This document shows positions 16,473 through 24,429 of a stretch of 49,799 bases of DNA, in pieces. Made by a program: the position numbers and the translations under genes. Position 1 is the first letter of the stretch; every line of letters starts with the position of its first letter. Source of the stretch: a virus. Under the pieces are notes generated by a model, which did no database searches, was not told the origin of the DNA, and saw only the letters and a program-made list of their open reading frames with translations. The stretch is taken from positions 1 to 49,799 of IMG/VR virus record IMGVR_UViG_3300032241_001796; one strand, 5' to 3'.

Positions 16473-16524
16473 AAAAAAAAGTTTCAAAAATGTTTCATTA
16501 TTTGGAAAATCTTTTGTAGGTTTA
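16473..16524 (+). promoter_or_regulatory. Early promoter with GTTTCA repeats
   Basis: The A-tract plus GTTTCAAAAAT and GTTTCA (16473-16497) repeats the upstream part of the promoter at 13520. TTTC (16493-16496), 20 bases, then TAGGTTTA (16517-16524) form the core. Confidence 0.6.
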
Positions 16525-16544
16525 CAGCATCAAATCAAAACATT

Positions 16545-16793
16545 ATGCGAAAGGTAATTTATCAGGTCTATAAATATTCACTTGTAGAAGGTAAACAAGT
16601 AGGTAATTGGAGTGAACCGGAAAGCGGATATTTTCATTGCTGGGGTACTGAAATAATTGATAGTGCTGAAAACATTTGCCAATATACAGTAGCTATTATT
16701 GAGGATGTGAACCTCGGAATTTGCTATAAAGTTGACCCAACTAAAATGCGTTTTGTTACACCACCTGAAACACGTAACCATTCAAAAGGATAA
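16545..16793 (+). CDS. Hypothetical protein
   Basis: An 82-residue protein, first gene after the promoter. Compact alpha/beta look, three Cys residues (HCWG, ICQY, GICY). No family recognised. Confidence 0.6.
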   Translation: MRKVIYQVYKYSLVEGKQVGNWSEPESGYFHCWGTEIIDSAENICQYTVAIIEDVNLGICYKVDPTKMRFVTPPETRNHSKG

Positions 16794-16796
16794 TTT

Positions 16797-17078
16797 ATGT
16801 CAGAATTAGGAGAAGATTTTAAAGCACTTTCCGACCACCTTAAAGAGATGCGCAAAGAGCGTGAGGTTAAAAATTCCGACATTATTTGTGGTTGGTGTAA
16901 TGAAAATGATGCTGAATATAAAGAAATAGCTCACTATCATATCAGGGTGAATAAGAACGGTAAATCAATAGATATTTTCCCTCAGTCTAAAAAATACCAT
17001 GATTTGAAAAACAATAAGCGCGGGAGAATAAATGGAATAATTGTAACCTTTTTGTCAACACATTTTAATAAAAAATAA
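16797..17078 (+). CDS. Hypothetical protein with CxxC
   Basis: A 93-residue protein: helical charged start (MSELGEDFKALSDHLKEMRKE), then a single CGWC pair and two His (HYHIRV), and a basic end. The Cys and His residues could bind one metal ion. Starts three bases after the previous stop. Function unknown. Confidence 0.55.
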   Translation: MSELGEDFKALSDHLKEMRKEREVKNSDIICGWCNENDAEYKEIAHYHIRVNKNGKSIDIFPQSKKYHDLKNNKRGRINGIIVTFLSTHFNKK

Positions 17079-17080
17079 CC

Positions 17081-17239
17081 ATGACATACATAGCAGAACA
17101 TTACCCGATTATTACCAATGCCTGTATAGGTATAACAGGTTTAGTTTTCCTGTCAGCATTGGCTTTTATAGTCTATTGTTTGGACTGTTTAAGAAGGATA
17201 AGGAACGAGGAAAAATTTAATAACTACGAAAACGATTAA
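17081..17239 (+). CDS. Single-span membrane protein
   Basis: A 52-residue frame with a central membrane helix (ITGLVFLSALAFIVYCL) and basic/acidic tail (RRIRNEEKF). Two bases after the previous stop and three before the next start, so it is embedded in the operon. Confidence 0.6.
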   Translation: MTYIAEHYPIITNACIGITGLVFLSALAFIVYCLDCLRRIRNEEKFNNYEND

Positions 17240-17242
17240 CCC

Positions 17243-17353
17243 ATGATACAACTAATATTCAGCAAGCTATCAGTGAGGTTTGCTCCACCCCGCACAAAGC
17301 GCTATCAAAAGCGCCGGATGTTAACTGCATTTTTGAATAATCTGAAAAGATAA
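17243..17353 (+). CDS. Small basic peptide
   Basis: A 36-residue, very basic frame (RFAPPRTKRYQKRRM). Its stop overlaps the start of the exonuclease gene as TAATG (17351-17355), suggesting translational coupling to the nuclease. Confidence 0.5.
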   Translation: MIQLIFSKLSVRFAPPRTKRYQKRRMLTAFLNNLKR

Positions 17354-18360
17354 TGAATAAGAACCTTATAGTTACTTCCGTAAAAGGATGGGATAAAGAA
17401 AAGTGGCTTCGTTTCCGGGCAGATGGTATCGGTGCCAGTAGCGTTGGTACTATATTCGGTTACAACCAATATAAATCTGCGCTTGAATTGTGGTATGAAA
17501 TGCTGACATTAGAACCTAAATATTCAGTAGAAAATATAGCGCAATTTATGGGGCATTACCATGAAAATGCGGTGGCTGAATTAAGAGAATATTGGGATGG
17601 GACTGAGGCCGGAATGATAAAGAACTATCGGGAAGGTAAAATAGTGTGCAGGAACAGGCGTATAGATGCCTATGTTCAAAACCCAAAATATCCATGGCTA
17701 TTTGCTTCTTTAGATAGAATTATCAATAAAGGTGAGCGAGGTGAAGAAGGAGCTTTGGAGATCAAAACAATATCCAGTTATGAGGCTAAGAAATGGGAAA
17801 CCGGCATACCTCCAAGTAACATCATGCAAGTAATGACACAAATGTTAGTTTGTGAATTTACTTACGGTGAGATCGCAGCTATGAGAGATGGTAGGCAGTT
17901 AGATGTTTGGCAGTTTGAGTATAACCCAATAATCGGTGATCAAATTATTATCAGGACAAAGGAATTTTGGGATAGTGTTTTGAAAGGCCGGGTATTAATG
18001 ACAAGAAAGTACGAAGCTGTAAAAAGTTTCAACATGAAGTTGGCCGATGAATTACAGGCAGAACTGGAAACATTAGAGCCACCACCGGACAATACAGAGG
18101 CATACGCGAAGTTCCTGAAAGATAAGTATAACAGGTCATTAGCGCAGGTAGGATTAGTTACAGGCACCGAGGCAGACTATCTTATAGCCGAGGAACACAA
18201 ACGCCTCAAATCGAAGATAAAGGACTTAGAAACCGAAATGAGATTGTGTGAGAACCAGTTGAAAAACCGGATTAAGGAAGGAACGGCTTTAGACTTTGGC
18301 GACAAGGGAAAAGTAAACTGGGATGGTGAACCGAGAAAATTCATAAACAAAATAAAATAG
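17353..18360 (+). CDS. YqaJ-like / lambda-type exonuclease
   Basis: A 335-residue nuclease of the lambda-exonuclease/YqaJ (PD-(D/E)xK) group. Visible motifs: GIGASSVGTIFG near the start, GHYHENAV (~67), the catalytic ASLDRI (~118) with ALEIKT (~138), and QVMTQM (~157). The C-terminal ~120 residues are helical, likely coiled coil. The enzyme degrades one strand of double-stranded DNA ends, feeding an annealing protein (candidate at 15189) for recombination or concatemer formation. Confidence 0.8.
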   Translation: MNKNLIVTSVKGWDKEKWLRFRADGIGASSVGTIFGYNQYKSALELWYEMLTLEPKYSVENIAQFMGHYHENAVAELREYWDGTEAGMIKNYREGKIVCRNRRIDAYVQNPKYPWLFASLDRIINKGERGEEGALEIKTISSYEAKKWETGIPPSNIMQVMTQMLVCEFTYGEIAAMRDGRQLDVWQFEYNPIIGDQIIIRTKEFWDSVLKGRVLMTRKYEAVKSFNMKLADELQAELETLEPPPDNTEAYAKFLKDKYNRSLAQVGLVTGTEADYLIAEEHKRLKSKIKDLETEMRLCENQLKNRIKEGTALDFGDKGKVNWDGEPRKFINKIK

Positions 18361-18364
18361 CTAT

Positions 18365-20560
18365 ATGGAATTAACCTACGATCAGTTTTTAGAAAGCAAA
18401 ATTAAAACGCACATAGATAGCGGATTTGACCACAATGGCGGATGGGAACACCTATATCCATTCCAAGAGTATTGCGTCAAATTAGCCCTAAAGAAAGGCC
18501 GATTTGCAATGTTTGAGGATTGCGGGTTAGGTAAGAGCCGCCAGCAGTTAACGTGGGCGCATGAGGTTGTGAACTTCACAAATAAACCAGTTATTATACT
18601 TGCTCCCCTTGCGGTGGTAGCACAAACTATTCAAGAGGGTAAAGTAATCGGAATTGAACCATTGGAAATGGATTATGAGGAAAACCAACTTGATTTATTT
18701 CCGGCTGTATATATTTCCAATTATGAGCAGTTGGAAAACCTGAAAGCTAATGAGTTTGTCGGTATTGTTCTGGATGAAAGTAGTATCATTAAAAACTTTG
18801 AGGGCGCTTACCGGAACCTGCTAATTGAGAACTTCGGCAATACTCCATATAAGCTATGCTGCACCGCAACACCAAGCCCTAATGACCCTATGGAGCTTGG
18901 CAACCATGCAGAGTTTTTAAACGCCATGAGCTATAATGAAATGCTTGCAATGTATTTCGTGCATGATGGCGGCGAAACCGCTAAATGGAGACTGAAAGGG
19001 CATTGTGAAAAGCTATTCTGGGACTTCGTGAGCAGTTGGGCTATCATGCTTTCCAAGCCATCTGATATTGGATTTTCCGATGAAGGGTACAACCTGCCGC
19101 CATTGGAGTATATCGAGAAAATGATTGTTACCGAAAAGAAGGATAACGGCACATTGTTTAATGATACCGCAATATCCGCCACAACCCACAATGCAGAATT
19201 GCGCCTTACTAAAATTGTCCGTCTCGATGAAGTTGCGACAATAGTAAATAGTAGGCCGGATGAAAGTTTTATTATTTGGGTAAAGCAGAATGAAGAAGGG
19301 GAAACGCTACGTAAGTTGATACCGGAAGCAATAGAGGTGCAAGGCTCTGACAGCCCTACATGGAAACGTGATAAGTTGTTAGGGTTCGCAAATAATCAGT
19401 TCCGCGTACTTATCACAAAGGCAAAAATTGGCGGGTTTGGGATGAACTTTCAGAACTGCCACAACATGATATTTGCCAGCCCTGATTTTAGCTTTGAAAG
19501 CCTTTATCAATCTATCCGCAGGGAGTGGCGTTTCGGGCAGAAGAACACGGTTAATGCATGGTTGATTACTACCGACACCATGCAGAATATTATCCAGTCA
19601 ATAAAGCGTAAGCAGGCGCAATTTGAAGATATGCAAAAAGCTATGCAGCAAAGTATGAATAGCTCATTTAAACACCAAAACAAAACTAAAAGGATGGAAC
19701 TTAGCTACAAATCAGAAATGGCAGATATACGCTTGGGCGACTGCGTAACCGGGATAAAATCTATTCCTGATGAAAGTATAGGGTTTAGCATTTTCAGCCC
19801 ACCGTTTGCGGAACTATACACCTACTCTGATGAATTAGAGGATATGGGTAACAGCAAAGACTACAATGAATTTTTTACCGCATTTAAATTTCTTGTGTCG
19901 GATCTGTTTCGGGTTTTATGGTCAGGGCGCAATGTTGCAGTTCATTGCATGGACTTGCCAATACAGAAAGGCAAAGAGGGTTACATCGGCCTACGCGACT
20001 TTTCCGGTATGATATTGCATGCGTTTCAGGATGCGGGTTTTATCTACCATAGCCGGGTAACGATATGGAAAGACCCGGTTACGGAAATGCAGCGTACAAA
20101 AGCATTGGGATTACTCCATAAGCAGGTAAAAAAAGATGCTGCAATGTCCCGTGTTGGTATTCCTGATTACCTATTGATATTCCGCAAACCAGGTGAACAT
20201 AAACACCCTGTAAGGAAAGACGATATTCCGGTTGACCTGTGGCAGAAATACGCCAGCCCGGTATGGATGGATATTGACTACGGCGAAACTTTAAACCGCA
20301 CCGAGGCCCGCGCGGAGAAAGACGAAAAGCATATTTGCCCGTTACAGCTACAAACAATCGAAAGGGCTATCCACCTATGGAGCAATGAAGGCGACACCGT
20401 TCTAACGCCTTTTATGGGCATTGGTAGCGAAGTATTTAAAGCTATCCAGATGGGTCGCAAAGGCATAGGGTTTGAGCTAAAAACAAGCTATTTCAACATT
20501 GCTGAAAAGAACATAAAGAACGCTGAAAAATCAAAACATCAAGCAAAATTGCTATTTTGA
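18365..20560 (+). CDS. SNF2-like helicase fused to a DNA methyltransferase
   Basis: A 731-residue two-part protein. The N-terminal ~430 residues are a superfamily 2 helicase: GLGKS (54-58), VLDESS in place of DEAH (~133-138), CTATP (~166), and RREWRFGQ (~384). The C-terminal ~280 residues are a beta-class amino-methyltransferase: catalytic SPPF (~478) before the AdoMet-site TPFMGIGSE (~681) and GIGFEL. Motif order and SPPF fit N4-cytosine or N6-adenine methylation. It probably modifies phage DNA against restriction, with the helicase tracking DNA. Starts four bases after the exonuclease stop. Confidence 0.85.
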   Translation: MELTYDQFLESKIKTHIDSGFDHNGGWEHLYPFQEYCVKLALKKGRFAMFEDCGLGKSRQQLTWAHEVVNFTNKPVIILAPLAVVAQTIQEGKVIGIEPLEMDYEENQLDLFPAVYISNYEQLENLKANEFVGIVLDESSIIKNFEGAYRNLLIENFGNTPYKLCCTATPSPNDPMELGNHAEFLNAMSYNEMLAMYFVHDGGETAKWRLKGHCEKLFWDFVSSWAIMLSKPSDIGFSDEGYNLPPLEYIEKMIVTEKKDNGTLFNDTAISATTHNAELRLTKIVRLDEVATIVNSRPDESFIIWVKQNEEGETLRKLIPEAIEVQGSDSPTWKRDKLLGFANNQFRVLITKAKIGGFGMNFQNCHNMIFASPDFSFESLYQSIRREWRFGQKNTVNAWLITTDTMQNIIQSIKRKQAQFEDMQKAMQQSMNSSFKHQNKTKRMELSYKSEMADIRLGDCVTGIKSIPDESIGFSIFSPPFAELYTYSDELEDMGNSKDYNEFFTAFKFLVSDLFRVLWSGRNVAVHCMDLPIQKGKEGYIGLRDFSGMILHAFQDAGFIYHSRVTIWKDPVTEMQRTKALGLLHKQVKKDAAMSRVGIPDYLLIFRKPGEHKHPVRKDDIPVDLWQKYASPVWMDIDYGETLNRTEARAEKDEKHICPLQLQTIERAIHLWSNEGDTVLTPFMGIGSEVFKAIQMGRKGIGFELKTSYFNIAEKNIKNAEKSKHQAKLLF

Positions 20561-20601
20561 CATTTGCTTTTTAAAAAATAGTTATTACTTTTGAAATAAC
20601 A

Positions 20602-20631
20602 TTGATAATGACATGCGGGTTATTATCTTTG
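20602..20631 (+). promoter_or_regulatory. Promoter for replication genes
   Basis: TTG (20602-20604), exactly 19 bases, TATCTTTG (20624-20631). The spacer contains CATGCGGG (20612-20619), whose perfect complement CCCGCATG (20671-20678) lies in the leader. Confidence 0.75.
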
Positions 20632-20654
20632 TATCATTAACCAAAAATATCGAA

Positions 20655-20700
20655 AAGGTTTGCCGGAACCCCCGCATGGGTGAAGGCAGACCTTTCTTTT
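20655..20700 (+). terminator. Leader terminator / attenuator before DUF4373 gene
   Basis: AAGGTTTGCC (20655-20664) pairs with GGCAGACCTT (20685-20694; one G-T pair), followed by a T-rich run ending at the start codon 20707. A 5' leader ending in a terminator implies conditional read-through. The loop holds CCCGCATG, complementary to CATGCGGG in the promoter spacer. Confidence 0.65.
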
Positions 20701-20706
20701 TTTCTC

Positions 20707-21480
20707 ATGGCAAAAGATACACTATGGTTTCCACACGATTACAATGCCCGTGCGGATGAGAAAACAGCAGCCCTAATAAACGATCATAGTGCATCAGGTT
20801 ATGGCATATTTCAAATAATTACAGAGATTTTGCATGAGGAAGATGATAGCCGCATTCAGTATGAGGAAAAGAAACTTAGAAGATTGGCGGCTACTTGCAA
20901 AACAGATTACAATATTTTTAAGTCAGTAATAGATGATTGTATAAATATCTATGAACTTTGGACTTTAGAGGAAGGGTATTTTTTTTCTAATCGTGTAATT
21001 AAAAATAAAGAAGCAAGGGAGCATATCAGGAATAAAAGGCGGGAAGCTGGTCAGAAGGGGGGAGAAGCAAATGCTTTAAAATTTAAAGCAAATGCTTCGG
21101 AAAATAGTAGCATTGCTAAAGCAAACGGTAGGCAAAACGAAGCAAACAGTAGCACAGGACAGGACAATACAGTAATACCTTCTAAAGAAGCTATTATATC
21201 TCCTTACGGAGATATTTTTACTGACGATCAAAAAAAACGATTCGAGGAATTTCAAAAATGGATAGCAAAAGATTTACCGGAAGTATCGAAGATGAAAAAA
21301 CCTTTTACTATTGACGAATATTTAAAATTAAAAGGCGAACACCCGAAAACTAAAACTACCGCTATTTCAAAAGAAGAATTGGTAAATACACTTCGCAGCA
21401 TTGAAAATAATACTACCTATCTCAAAAAATACCGTTCCCCCTATCTGTGTATTTTAAACTGGTCTAAAAATCAAAAGTAA
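20707..21480 (+). CDS. DUF4373 replication-initiation-like protein
   Basis: A 257-residue protein. The start matches DUF4373 (Lin1244/Lin1753 N-terminal type): DTLWFPHDYNARADEK then SGYGIFQIITEILHEE. A Lys/Arg/Gly-rich linker follows (REHIRNKRREAGQKGG), then a helical C-terminal part. Proteins of this type replace DnaD-like initiators or loaders next to DnaB in phages. The stop overlaps the dnaB start (TAATGG). ATG 20707 is preferred because an earlier in-frame start (20680) lies inside the leader hairpin. Confidence 0.75.
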   Translation: MAKDTLWFPHDYNARADEKTAALINDHSASGYGIFQIITEILHEEDDSRIQYEEKKLRRLAATCKTDYNIFKSVIDDCINIYELWTLEEGYFFSNRVIKNKEAREHIRNKRREAGQKGGEANALKFKANASENSSIAKANGRQNEANSSTGQDNTVIPSKEAIISPYGDIFTDDQKKRFEEFQKWIAKDLPEVSKMKKPFTIDEYLKLKGEHPKTKTTAISKEELVNTLRSIENNTTYLKKYRSPYLCILNWSKNQK

Positions 21481-22973
21481 TGGCAGTCAATATAAAAAAA
21501 GATTTCCCATCTACACGAAGCCGCAAACCAGATTTAAATACTTTGGTTTACGGAAAGGTGCCACCTCAGGCTTGTGATATGGAGGAAGCGGTGATTGGTG
21601 CCTGTCTTTTGGAGCGTGAAACCTTTGAACAGGTAATGGAGATTATTTCAGAACCGGAAGTTTTCTACATGGATGCCCACAAAAAGGTATATGCTTCCAT
21701 GATCGCACTTTACAAATCAGGTAGCCAAATAGACCTTTTGACAATCACAGAACAGTTAAGAAAGTCAAATGAACTGGATATTGTTGGAGGGATTTATTAC
21801 CTCTCAAACCTCACAATGGCTGTTATTTCCTCTGCCCATGCTGTTACCCATGCAAGGATAGTTTTTGAAAAGTTTATGCAAAGGGAGATAATCAGGATTT
21901 GCGGTAGCGCTATTTCGGATGCCTATGATGACCAGACAGACGTTTTTGATTTGATTGAAAAAATAGAAGTTGAAATAAAGGGTGTTACTGCTGGGATAAT
22001 ATCCGATTCGGCTATACCGGCACATAAAGCATTTGGTGAAATGCTAACCAATATCGAACACCAAAAAGCCAATAATTCAGACCTTATCGGAATATCATCA
22101 GGATTGCCTGATTTAGACCGTTTAACACTTGGTTGGATAAAGGAGTGCTTGATTATACTTGCTGCCCGGCCATCGGTAGGAAAAACAGCCTTTGCGGTGA
22201 ATTTTGCTACTAATGCAGTTACGCAAAATAAACCTACATTGCTTTTCTCCCTTGAAAGTTCAAGTGTTCCACTTGTTACCAGGATAGCGGCAGCAAAGAA
22301 GGAAATAAATATTGAAAATATTAGAATGGGGCGATTGACGGATATGGAAAATAATAAACTGATAAATTATTATCAGGAGTTCAGTAAATATCCTCTCCAT
22401 ATAGACAGCAAAAGCAGATCACTTTCAACAATCATAAAAGTTGCCCGGAAATGGCATAAGAAAAACTGCAAGGCCAAAGGATTGGAAGGTCTAATAATTA
22501 TTGACTACCTACAACTAATAAACAATAAAAATGCCGGTAACCGGGAGCAGGAAGTTGCAGGAATTAGCAGAGGATTAAAGGAGCTTTCTATGGAGTTGGA
22601 AGTACCTATAATAGCATTGAGCCAACTAAATAGGGAAGTAGAAAAAACAGGCAATAAAAAGCCGGGATTACAGCATATCCGTGAGAGTGGTGCAATAGAG
22701 CAAGATGCCGATGTGATAATGTTTATCTGGTGGGAAGAACTTGCGAACAAAGAGCGCCAACTTCATTTGTTAATTGAGAAAAACAGGGAAGGTAAATGTG
22801 GGGATGTGCCTTTGAAAATGAACGCTGAATTTCAAAAGATAATGAGCATTGATGACTTTTCCCAAAATTCAGTTAAGCCATCTTTCATTACAAATAATTC
22901 AGGGAATTATAATCCCGATGCTTTTACTGAGGGGAAAAAGAATGTTCCAGACAATGATGATGTGCCATTTTAA
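21480..22973 (+). CDS. dnaB: Replicative DNA helicase, DnaB family
   Basis: A 497-residue DnaB-type helicase. An N-terminal domain (EEAVIGACLLERETFEQV) is followed by RecA-like domain motifs: Walker A ARPSVGKT (~229-236), Walker B LIIIDYLQLI (~338-347), SQLNREVE (~380) and the RESGAIEQDADV motif. It unwinds the fork as a hexamer. Translationally coupled to the DUF4373 gene, which is probably its loader. The acidic C-terminus (NDDVPF) resembles tails that bind partner proteins. Confidence 0.9.
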   Translation: MAVNIKKDFPSTRSRKPDLNTLVYGKVPPQACDMEEAVIGACLLERETFEQVMEIISEPEVFYMDAHKKVYASMIALYKSGSQIDLLTITEQLRKSNELDIVGGIYYLSNLTMAVISSAHAVTHARIVFEKFMQREIIRICGSAISDAYDDQTDVFDLIEKIEVEIKGVTAGIISDSAIPAHKAFGEMLTNIEHQKANNSDLIGISSGLPDLDRLTLGWIKECLIILAARPSVGKTAFAVNFATNAVTQNKPTLLFSLESSSVPLVTRIAAAKKEINIENIRMGRLTDMENNKLINYYQEFSKYPLHIDSKSRSLSTIIKVARKWHKKNCKAKGLEGLIIIDYLQLINNKNAGNREQEVAGISRGLKELSMELEVPIIALSQLNREVEKTGNKKPGLQHIRESGAIEQDADVIMFIWWEELANKERQLHLLIEKNREGKCGDVPLKMNAEFQKIMSIDDFSQNSVKPSFITNNSGNYNPDAFTEGKKNVPDNDDVPF

Positions 22974-22984
22974 AATCATAACCC

Positions 22985-23428
22985 ATGAGCCAGAAAACAG
23001 TAAGAGAAATATACGAACTTCATAAGGACAAGACACCCAAAAAGAAGAAAGTTGAAATCAAATCAGATTGGGAATTATACTTGGAGCAAAAGAATAAGAA
23101 GCCATCCAAGATGCGCAATAAATGGGTAGTGATAGATGGTATCAAATTTCAATCAACTGGCGAGGGGTACTATTATTTGGAGTTGAAAGACCGATTGCTA
23201 CGAGGCCAGATAAAAGGATTCAAAAGGCAGGTATGGTTTAAGCTGGAAGTCAATGGTATTGAGATCACAAACTATGTTGCTGATTTTGTAGTAGAAAACT
23301 TTGGCGGAACATTTGAAATAATTGACCACAAAAGCGTATTCACGGCAAAGCTGGATGTATTCAGGATGAAAAAAGCGTTAATGATGGCTTGTTATGGTAT
23401 TCTGATAAAAGAAGTCGGAAAGAAATAA
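22985..23428 (+). CDS. DUF1064 endonuclease (Holliday-junction resolvase-like)
   Basis: A 147-residue protein matching DUF1064: IDGIKFQSTGEGYYYLELKD, YVADFVVE and FEIIDHKSV followed by basic residues and KKALMMACYGI. The E...D...xK pattern is the PD-(D/E)xK-like nuclease core. Family members are annotated as phage junction-resolving or branched-DNA nucleases. Eleven bases after dnaB in the same operon, fitting a role in resolving replication or packaging intermediates. Confidence 0.7.
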   Translation: MSQKTVREIYELHKDKTPKKKKVEIKSDWELYLEQKNKKPSKMRNKWVVIDGIKFQSTGEGYYYLELKDRLLRGQIKGFKRQVWFKLEVNGIEITNYVADFVVENFGGTFEIIDHKSVFTAKLDVFRMKKALMMACYGILIKEVGKK

Positions 23429-23448
23429 AAAATAATTTTTAAAAAACA

Positions 23449-23479
23449 TTTCATTTTTGTTACAAAGTTATTATCTTTG
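23449..23479 (+). promoter_or_regulatory. Promoter for the Cys-Ser repeat gene
   Basis: TTTC (23449-23452), exactly 19 bases, TATCTTTG (23472-23479); start codon 27 bases further on. One of the best promoter matches, so the repeat protein is expressed independently of dnaB. Confidence 0.75.
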
Positions 23480-23505
23480 TATCTCACATTATAAAACATA
23501 AAACA

Positions 23506-24393
23506 ATGGCTACGCAAATTTTCAATTCTTACAGAGAATTTTTAACCAGACAAGACAAAAGCATCAATGGTGTAGATGCTGAATTTGTAAATGACAACCC
23601 AGAATGGGAAAAGCAAAACGAAAGCAATAAATCATGTTGGAACTGCTCTGACTGCTCTGGCTGCTCTGGCTGCTCTGGCTGCTCTCGCTGCTCTCACTGC
23701 TCTGACTGTTCTGACTGCTCTGGCTGCTCTCGCTGCTCTGGCTGCTCTCGCTGCTCTCACTGCTCTGACTGTTCTGACTGCTCTGGCTGCTCTCGCTGCT
23801 CTGGCTGCTCTCGCTGCTCTCGCTGCTCTGACTGTTCTGACTGCTCTGGCTGCTCTCGCTGCTTTGACTGCTCTGACTGCTCTGGCTGCTCTGACTGCTC
23901 TGACTGCTCTCGCTGCTCTCACTGCTCTGACTGCTCTGACTGCTCTGGCTGCTCTGGCTGCTCTGACTGCTCTGACTGCTCTGGCTGCTCTGACTGCTCT
24001 GGCTGCTCTCGCTGCTCTCGCTGCTCTCGCTGCTCTGGCTGCTCTGACTGCTCTGGCAAAAAAGACATAAACCCTTTTATTGTCCCTGTGATAGAAAATA
24101 TACATCAAAAAGTATTAGAGGCAGTAAGCCAACCAAATGCCCTAAATATGGGTGATTGGCATACTTGCGATACAACACATTGCCGCGCTGGATGGGTTGA
24201 AGTATTAGCAGGTGAAGCAGGAAAAGAACTTTCCAGAAGAACATCTACATTATTTGCAGGGATGCAGATATATGCAGCATCATCCGACATAGAGGTAAGT
24301 CCGGTTCGGTTCTTTGAAAGTAATGAGGTTGCAATGGCTGATATGAAAGCGTGTGCAGAAGCAGAAATAGAAGCAAACAAAAACAAGCAATAA
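23506..24393 (+). CDS. Cys-Ser-x triplet-repeat protein
   Basis: A 295-residue protein. Residues 1-43 are an ordinary charged domain (SYREFLTRQDKSINGVD). Residues 44-184 are 47 consecutive triplets, all starting with Cys; all but the first (CWN) and one (CFD) are C-S-x with x limited to Asp, Gly, Arg or His. Residues 185-295 form a separate domain (NALNMGDWHTCDTTHCRAGW, then STLFAGMQIYAASS and VRFFESNEVAMAD) that I recall in other phage proteins, some with pentapeptide-like repeats. The triplets could form a regular beta-solenoid with Cys ladders, binding metal or a surface partner. Function unknown. Strong own promoter. Confidence 0.8.
   Translation: MATQIFNSYREFLTRQDKSINGVDAEFVNDNPEWEKQNESNKSCWNCSDCSGCSGCSGCSRCSHCSDCSDCSGCSRCSGCSRCSHCSDCSDCSGCSRCSGCSRCSRCSDCSDCSGCSRCFDCSDCSGCSDCSDCSRCSHCSDCSDCSGCSGCSDCSDCSGCSDCSGCSRCSRCSRCSGCSDCSGKKDINPFIVPVIENIHQKVLEAVSQPNALNMGDWHTCDTTHCRAGWVEVLAGEAGKELSRRTSTLFAGMQIYAASSDIEVSPVRFFESNEVAMADMKACAEAEIEANKNKQ
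23635..24057 (+). repeat. Forty-seven tandem 9-base units with 63-base super-repeat
   Basis: Units are TGCTCT plus GAC, GGC, CGC or CAC. Nearly all variation is confined to the first two bases of the third codon. Units 6-12, 13-19 and 20-26 (23680, 23743, 23806) are copies of a 63-base block. A silent TGT in the fourth unit of each copy shows that they arose by duplication. Confidence 0.9.
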
Positions 24394-24429
24394 ATTTTAA
24401 CTCACAAAAACAATTAAAAATCAACCCAC

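Noticed and set aside
23635-24057. CRISPR array or diversity-generating retroelement target
   Set aside because: Units are 9 bases with no spacers; there are no Cas proteins or reverse transcriptase, and variation is not A-specific.
23591-24108. Long Ala/Leu/Thr and Ala/Arg/Val repeat frames on both strands over the repeat array
   Set aside because: The 9-base repeat lacks stops in several frames, so these are shadows. Only the C-S-x frame has a promoter, a normal N-terminus and a conserved-looking C-terminal domain.
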